Source: Alphaproteobacteria bacterium UBA828
GTDB taxonomy: Bacteria > Pseudomonadota > Alphaproteobacteria > UBA828
Assembly (NCBI GenBank): GCA_002296185.1
Contig: DBHM01000021.1
Location: forward strand, 50,562 to 76,450
Length of the DNA stretch: 25,889 bases
Direction: 5' to 3'
The translations under genes and the position numbers were made by a program. The notes under the pieces are model-generated. The model worked only from the letters and a program-made list of their open reading frames with translations. It ran no database searches and was not told the DNA's origin. Shown here one piece after another: positions 22,621 to 25,889 of the stretch (position 1 is the first letter of the stretch; each line of letters begins with the position of its first letter).

Positions 22621-23544
22621 CTACTTTCTTTTTACACTTTTTGGCTTAGGCTTTCGACCTTTAAAAGGTTGGCGCTTGATAAAATCATTCGCTATTTCAT
22701 CAAATGTTGCCCACTTTATATTAGCATGGCTATTTATATGACCAATCATTCTCTCAAGCATTAGCAAAGTCTGCGGACGCCCAGAGATGTCAGGATGAAC
22801 TGTAAAAGTAAAGACTGCGTAGTCCATTTCTCTATAAACCCAATCAAATTGATCTCTCCACCAATCTTCGATATCCCTAGGGTTCGTCCATCCTCCTGAA
22901 TTTGGTACATTTTTCATAAACATCATTGGAGGCAAATCATCTAAATACCAACTCCCAGGAATTTGCACGATTGGAAACCTGTCCCCCATCTTCATAGGCT
23001 TCATCCATGTCTTAGGATGTTTAGAATAATCAATAAGAGTCCATTCCTCGTTTATTCTCATCCAATATGGAAGAAAATCATGATGCATTTGAGAATGGTC
23101 ATATTTTATTCCACGCTCCATTAGTAAGTGGGGTGTATACGCACTCATCTCCCACCAAGGAGCGACATATCCGGTAGGTGCCTTTCCAGACAATTTTTTA
23201 ACTAGTTTTAAACTTTTATCAAGAACAGCGGCTTCCTGCTCTGGTGTCATCGCTATTGGGTTCTCATGGGTATAGCCGTGAAGGCCAATCTCATGTCCCG
23301 CTTTAGCTACTGCTTTCATTTCAGACGGAAAGCTTTCAATAGAATGTCCAGGAATGAACCAACTAGTCTTAAGATCAAAACGGTCAAATAAGTCCAACAT
23401 TCTTGGAGTCCCTACTTCAGCAGCAAAAACACCGCGTGAAATATCCGATGGCGAATTACCACCAGCATAACTCCCGATCTGGCCCGCAACAGCATCAACA
23501 TCGATACCGAAAGCAACAAAAATTTCTTTTTCTTTTTTAGGCAT
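22621..23544 (-). CDS. Polysaccharide-deacetylase-fold hydrolase (NodB domain; PgdA/cyclic-imidase/PuuE-like)
   Basis: A 307-residue metal-dependent carbohydrate-esterase-4-fold enzyme. Motif 1 is FGIDVDA (Asp15, Asp17), and the metal motif HxxxH is in GLHGYTHENP (His89, His93); APWWEMSAYTP near residue 128 matches the R/A-P motif region. There is no signal peptide or transmembrane anchor, so it acts in the cytoplasm, which argues against cell-wall deacetylation. Cytoplasmic relatives hydrolyse small cyclic or linear amides (allantoinase PuuE, cyclic imidase). The C-terminus is very basic (KGRKPKPKSVKRK). GGAGGG lies six bases before the ATG. It heads a probable three-gene operon with the CxxC protein (29-base gap) and the COG0523 GTPase, which may supply its metal. 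Confidence 0.85.
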   Translation of the reverse strand: MPKKEKEIFVAFGIDVDAVAGQIGSYAGGNSPSDISRGVFAAEVGTPRMLDLFDRFDLKTSWFIPGHSIESFPSEMKAVAKAGHEIGLHGYTHENPIAMTPEQEAAVLDKSLKLVKKLSGKAPTGYVAPWWEMSAYTPHLLMERGIKYDHSQMHHDFLPYWMRINEEWTLIDYSKHPKTWMKPMKMGDRFPIVQIPGSWYLDDLPPMMFMKNVPNSGGWTNPRDIEDWWRDQFDWVYREMDYAVFTFTVHPDISGRPQTLLMLERMIGHINSHANIKWATFDEIANDFIKRQPFKGRKPKPKSVKRK

Positions 23545-23707
23545 TCTATTCCCTCCATACAGAACGTTTATAATATAAATTATGTTAGGACGATAAGATA
23601 AGCAAGTAGAAGCCCTAAAGATCTATACATATAATTTAAAAATTACTGTTAAACCCATGAATCTGGGTATACTAGACTATCTTTTTTAAAGATTTAAAAA
23701 ATATCAT

Positions 23708-23725
23708 AGACTTCATACTGAGTCT
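23708..23725 (-). terminator. Weak hairpin after the MFS gene
   Basis: Directly after the MFS stop codon on the minus strand, AGACT and AGTCT (plus-strand 23708-23712 and 23721-23725) form a five-pair stem with an eight-base loop, followed six bases later by TTTTTT. The stem is short, so this is a weak candidate. The rest of 23545-23725 also holds an ACCCA-N6-TGGGT inverted repeat and AT-rich sequence, with no gene. Confidence 0.3.
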
Positions 23726-25042
23726 TTATGATTGCTCAAAGCCATGGGATGGACGAGAGTCTGGCACCCGCAAATAAAATAGATTAGCAATTAATATAGC
23801 TCCTGCTAAAAAACCAAATACAGCCCTGTAAGCATCAACATTCAGGTCAGCTGTAGCAAAAGTATCAGACTTAAATGAACCAACTATTAAGCCCGTCAGG
23901 CTTTGCATGATGAATGGACCACCCATAAATGCAATGGCAAATAATGACATGCCTCGTCCTGCCAAATTAGATGGGAACAGTGATCTACCATGACTAGCTA
24001 ATACAATATTATGTGAGCTAGCGAGCCCTATTATTATTACTAGAATTATAGCTATTGTAATCGGAGCTTTAGGCCAAATAGCCAAAATTAATAGTGATAT
24101 TCCGATAGTCATAGAGCAACTAATAGCTAACCATTTTCTCATATTCAGTTTTTTCTCAATGGGGCCAAGTGCAATACTTGCAAACATTAATGCAATCGCC
24201 ATCCACAACATAATGTTGCCTGCAGCAACCTTATCTAGCCCATAGACATCGACTAACCATGGGGCACCCCATAAACCCAATATAGTTATAGTTACAGGGT
24301 AAGAAACAAATGCCATTGCAAGAATTGGCCATAATTTTCGATTAACTAAAATACTCCCCAATCCATATATACTTTGCCTAAGATTCTCATTTTTTTTATT
24401 AACTGAATCTGTATTCTCTAATTTCTTGACTGGATTTGGTGGATCGTTTCTAACGACCATCCAAATTAATCCGGCACCAATTGCAGTAACAACAGCTGCA
24501 CCATAAAAAGCAAACCGCCAGCTGTAATCCTGAGCAACCCACGCTAATGGCGTAGCTGATAGAAGGGCTCCAACACTACCAATGGCAACCATTCTGCCCA
24601 TCCATGTACTAAATTCTGAAGGATCTGCCCAACGACCAAAAATAAACAAAGCCCCCATTAAGACAGGAGCTACCCCGCATCCCATCATTATCCTACCAAT
24701 TAATAGCTCTGTAACACTATTAGATATTCCAAAAATTATACTACCGGCTATAGCTAACAATAAGAAGATTGGCATTATTACTCTAACGCCGAATCTATCG
24801 AAAAGCATCCCAACAGGTATTTGGACTATAGCGAAAGATAAGAAAAAAACACCGGTTAGAATACCAAGACCTTCTGGAGTTAAAGAAAAATCAAAAGATA
24901 AATCCTTTGCGATTACTCCATTAGCAGTACGAAAGAATTGGCTCATTACGTACACCAACCCTACTACGCCAACTATTAAGAATAATCTCCGCCGTATACT
25001 GCTGCTTGAATTTCTACTATCCTGATTATTGTCACTTTTCAT
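23726..25042 (-). CDS. MFS transporter (12-helix)
   Basis: A 438-residue integral membrane protein of the major facilitator superfamily. A cytoplasmic polar N-terminus (1-18) is followed by about twelve hydrophobic segments in two six-helix halves, with a charged central loop around 200-225 (NDPPNPVKKLENTDSVNKKNENLR). The A-motif between helices 2 and 3 reads GMLFDRFGVRV (about 78-88), and WRFAFYGAA marks helix 5 or 6. The overall look is that of proton-coupled organic anion or sugar-phosphate/nitrate-type carriers; the substrate cannot be assigned. It lies 49 bases downstream of gatB on the same strand and upstream of the deacetylase-fold gene (181-base gap). No ribosome-binding site is evident before the ATG. 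Confidence 0.88.
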   Translation of the reverse strand: MKSDNNQDSRNSSSSIRRRLFLIVGVVGLVYVMSQFFRTANGVIAKDLSFDFSLTPEGLGILTGVFFLSFAIVQIPVGMLFDRFGVRVIMPIFLLLAIAGSIIFGISNSVTELLIGRIMMGCGVAPVLMGALFIFGRWADPSEFSTWMGRMVAIGSVGALLSATPLAWVAQDYSWRFAFYGAAVVTAIGAGLIWMVVRNDPPNPVKKLENTDSVNKKNENLRQSIYGLGSILVNRKLWPILAMAFVSYPVTITILGLWGAPWLVDVYGLDKVAAGNIMLWMAIALMFASIALGPIEKKLNMRKWLAISCSMTIGISLLILAIWPKAPITIAIILVIIIGLASSHNIVLASHGRSLFPSNLAGRGMSLFAIAFMGGPFIMQSLTGLIVGSFKSDTFATADLNVDAYRAVFGFLAGAILIANLFYLRVPDSRPSHGFEQS

Positions 25043-25091
25043 TGAATGAGTTATTTAAAAAAAACAGAGAAACAAATTTTATATTTAGATA

Positions 25092-25889
25092 TTAATCTTT
25101 ATTTAACTTATTAAGTAAAGCTGTATTTACTGTTCCTGGATTAGCTTTTCCATTACTAGCCTTCATAACTTGGCCAACAAACCAACCCATCAACTTATCT
25201 TTCCCACCTCTATACTCAGCTACTTTATCAGGATGAGTAAATATAACCTCATCAATCAATGCATCAATTGCTTTTGAGTCCGTAACTTGCTTAAGGCCCT
25301 TTTCTTCAATAATCTGATCAGCATCCCCACCATCCTTAAACATGATTTCAAAAACTTCTTTTGCCAAACGCCCGGAAAGAGTCCCATCAGCAAGTCGATC
25401 AATAAGGCCACCTAGTTGGTCAGAAGAAATTGGTGAATCTAATACAGATAAACCAGACTTATTCAACGCACCAAAAAACTCTCCCATAATCCAATTAGCA
25501 ACTAATTTTCCATCACGCCCGTTTGCTACCTCTTCAAAAAACTGAGCTGATTCTTTTTCTCCCACTAATACCCCAGCATCATATGAAGTGATTCCGTACT
25601 GTTCGACAAAACGTCTTTTTAGATCGTCGGGTAATTCTGGAAGGTTTTTCTTTAAGTCATCAACCCACTCCCGCTCAAGATCGAGCGGTAATAGATCTGG
25701 ATCAGGAAAATACCTATAATCGTGCGCTTCTTCTTTTGATCGCATTGCACGCGTTTGACCATGGTCAGAGTCAAATAAACGAGTTTCCTGTTCAACTTTT
25801 CCGCCGCTCTCTATAACCTCAACCTGGCGGGCTGCTTCAAACTCAATAGCTTTCATAACAAACCGGATTGAATTTACATTTTTAATTTC
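25092..25889 (-). CDS. gatB: Asp/Glu-tRNA(Asn/Gln) amidotransferase subunit B, C-terminal part (cut by window edge)
   Basis: The last 265 codons of GatB, the tRNA-binding and kinase-type subunit of the GatCAB complex that makes Gln-tRNA(Gln) and/or Asn-tRNA(Asn) by transamidation. The frame runs off the right edge: the codons before the first internal ATG (25854-25856) read EIKNVNSIRFV, continuing the conserved EIKN-NS-RF motif of GatB, so that ATG is not the start. HDYRYFPDPDLLPL (about residues 57-70 of the visible part) is the family hallmark. The C-terminal GatB/YqeY domain follows, ending in NTALLNKLNKD. A housekeeping gene, useful as a phylogenetic marker. Confidence 0.96.
   Translation of the reverse strand, partial: EIKNVNSIRFVMKAIEFEAARQVEVIESGGKVEQETRLFDSDHGQTRAMRSKEEAHDYRYFPDPDLLPLDLEREWVDDLKKNLPELPDDLKRRFVEQYGITSYDAGVLVGEKESAQFFEEVANGRDGKLVANWIMGEFFGALNKSGLSVLDSPISSDQLGGLIDRLADGTLSGRLAKEVFEIMFKDGGDADQIIEEKGLKQVTDSKAIDALIDEVIFTHPDKVAEYRGGKDKLMGWFVGQVMKASNGKANPGTVNTALLNKLNKD

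Noticed and set aside
22621..23544. Peptidoglycan or chitin deacetylase
   Set aside because: There is no signal peptide or membrane anchor, and it sits with a cytoplasmic GTPase; a cytoplasmic amide hydrolase fits better, though the exact substrate is open.
25043..25091. Terminator between gatB and the MFS gene
   Set aside because: A run of eight T is present on the minus strand, but I could find no stem in front of it.

Overview
The window is an AT-rich, gene-dense stretch of a bacterial chromosome. Gene content and protein style (periplasmic BMP-family transporter, CoxL/M/S-type molybdenum hydroxylase, COG0523 GTPase with its small CxxC neighbour, XRE-cupin regulator, GMC/SDR pair) suggest a marine or otherwise oligotrophic alphaproteobacterium. 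That placement is an inference from protein families, not from a marker gene. The edges are housekeeping: the 5' part of a tRNA-Ser at the left (minus strand) and the 3' part of gatB at the right (minus strand). Everything between is accessory catabolism.

Layout. (1) 324-5002, plus strand: a complete BMP-type ABC importer (binding protein, double ATPase, two permeases), probably for a nucleobase-like or other small heterocyclic compound. A Ure2/YfcG-type GST (4999-5700, minus) abuts it tail to tail. (2) 5752-8285: malonyl-CoA synthetase MatB (minus) divergent from an IclR-family regulator (plus). (3) 8297-9858: a creatininase-family amidohydrolase with altered metal-ligand positions (minus), divergent from a CoxG-like SRPBCC protein (plus). 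(4) 9874-17686, minus: a tightly coupled five-gene operon, hyuA-hyuB-coxM-coxS-coxL-like, joining an ATP-dependent hydantoinase/oxoprolinase/carboxylase-type enzyme to a three-subunit molybdenum hydroxylase. (5) 17838-21048: SDR dehydrogenase, GMC flavoprotein alcohol dehydrogenase (divergent pair) and an XRE-cupin regulator. (6) 21203-23544, minus: a deacetylase-fold hydrolase, a small CxxC protein and a COG0523/CobW GTPase, probably one operon. (7) 23726-25042: an MFS transporter.

The most informative observation is a shared 15-bp palindrome, ATCCG-N5-YGGAT, found at three places: upstream of the importer (180-194), between matB and iclR (7390-7404), and upstream of hyuA (17725-17739). The hyuA copy lies just downstream of a near-consensus sigma-70 promoter (TTGACA-18-TAAAAT). 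I found no other copy by eye. This argues that importer, matB, iclR and the hyu/cox-like operon form one regulon, most simply run by the IclR protein. The inferred system takes up an N-heterocycle or cyclic amide, hydroxylates it with the Mo enzyme, opens or carboxylates the ring with HyuAB using ATP, possibly finishes with the creatininase-family hydrolase, and activates malonate (or a close analogue) as a CoA thioester. The substrate cannot be read from the sequence. An oxidative pyrimidine-like route ending in malonate is one testable idea.

Four genes appear to start with TTG (hyuA, the CoxS-like gene, the GMC gene, the CobW gene), each with a Shine-Dalgarno sequence at suitable distance. 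No CRISPR array, insertion sequence or prophage gene was seen. No intergenic stretch exceeds 300 bases; the longest (28-323, 296 bases) holds the regulatory elements of the importer.
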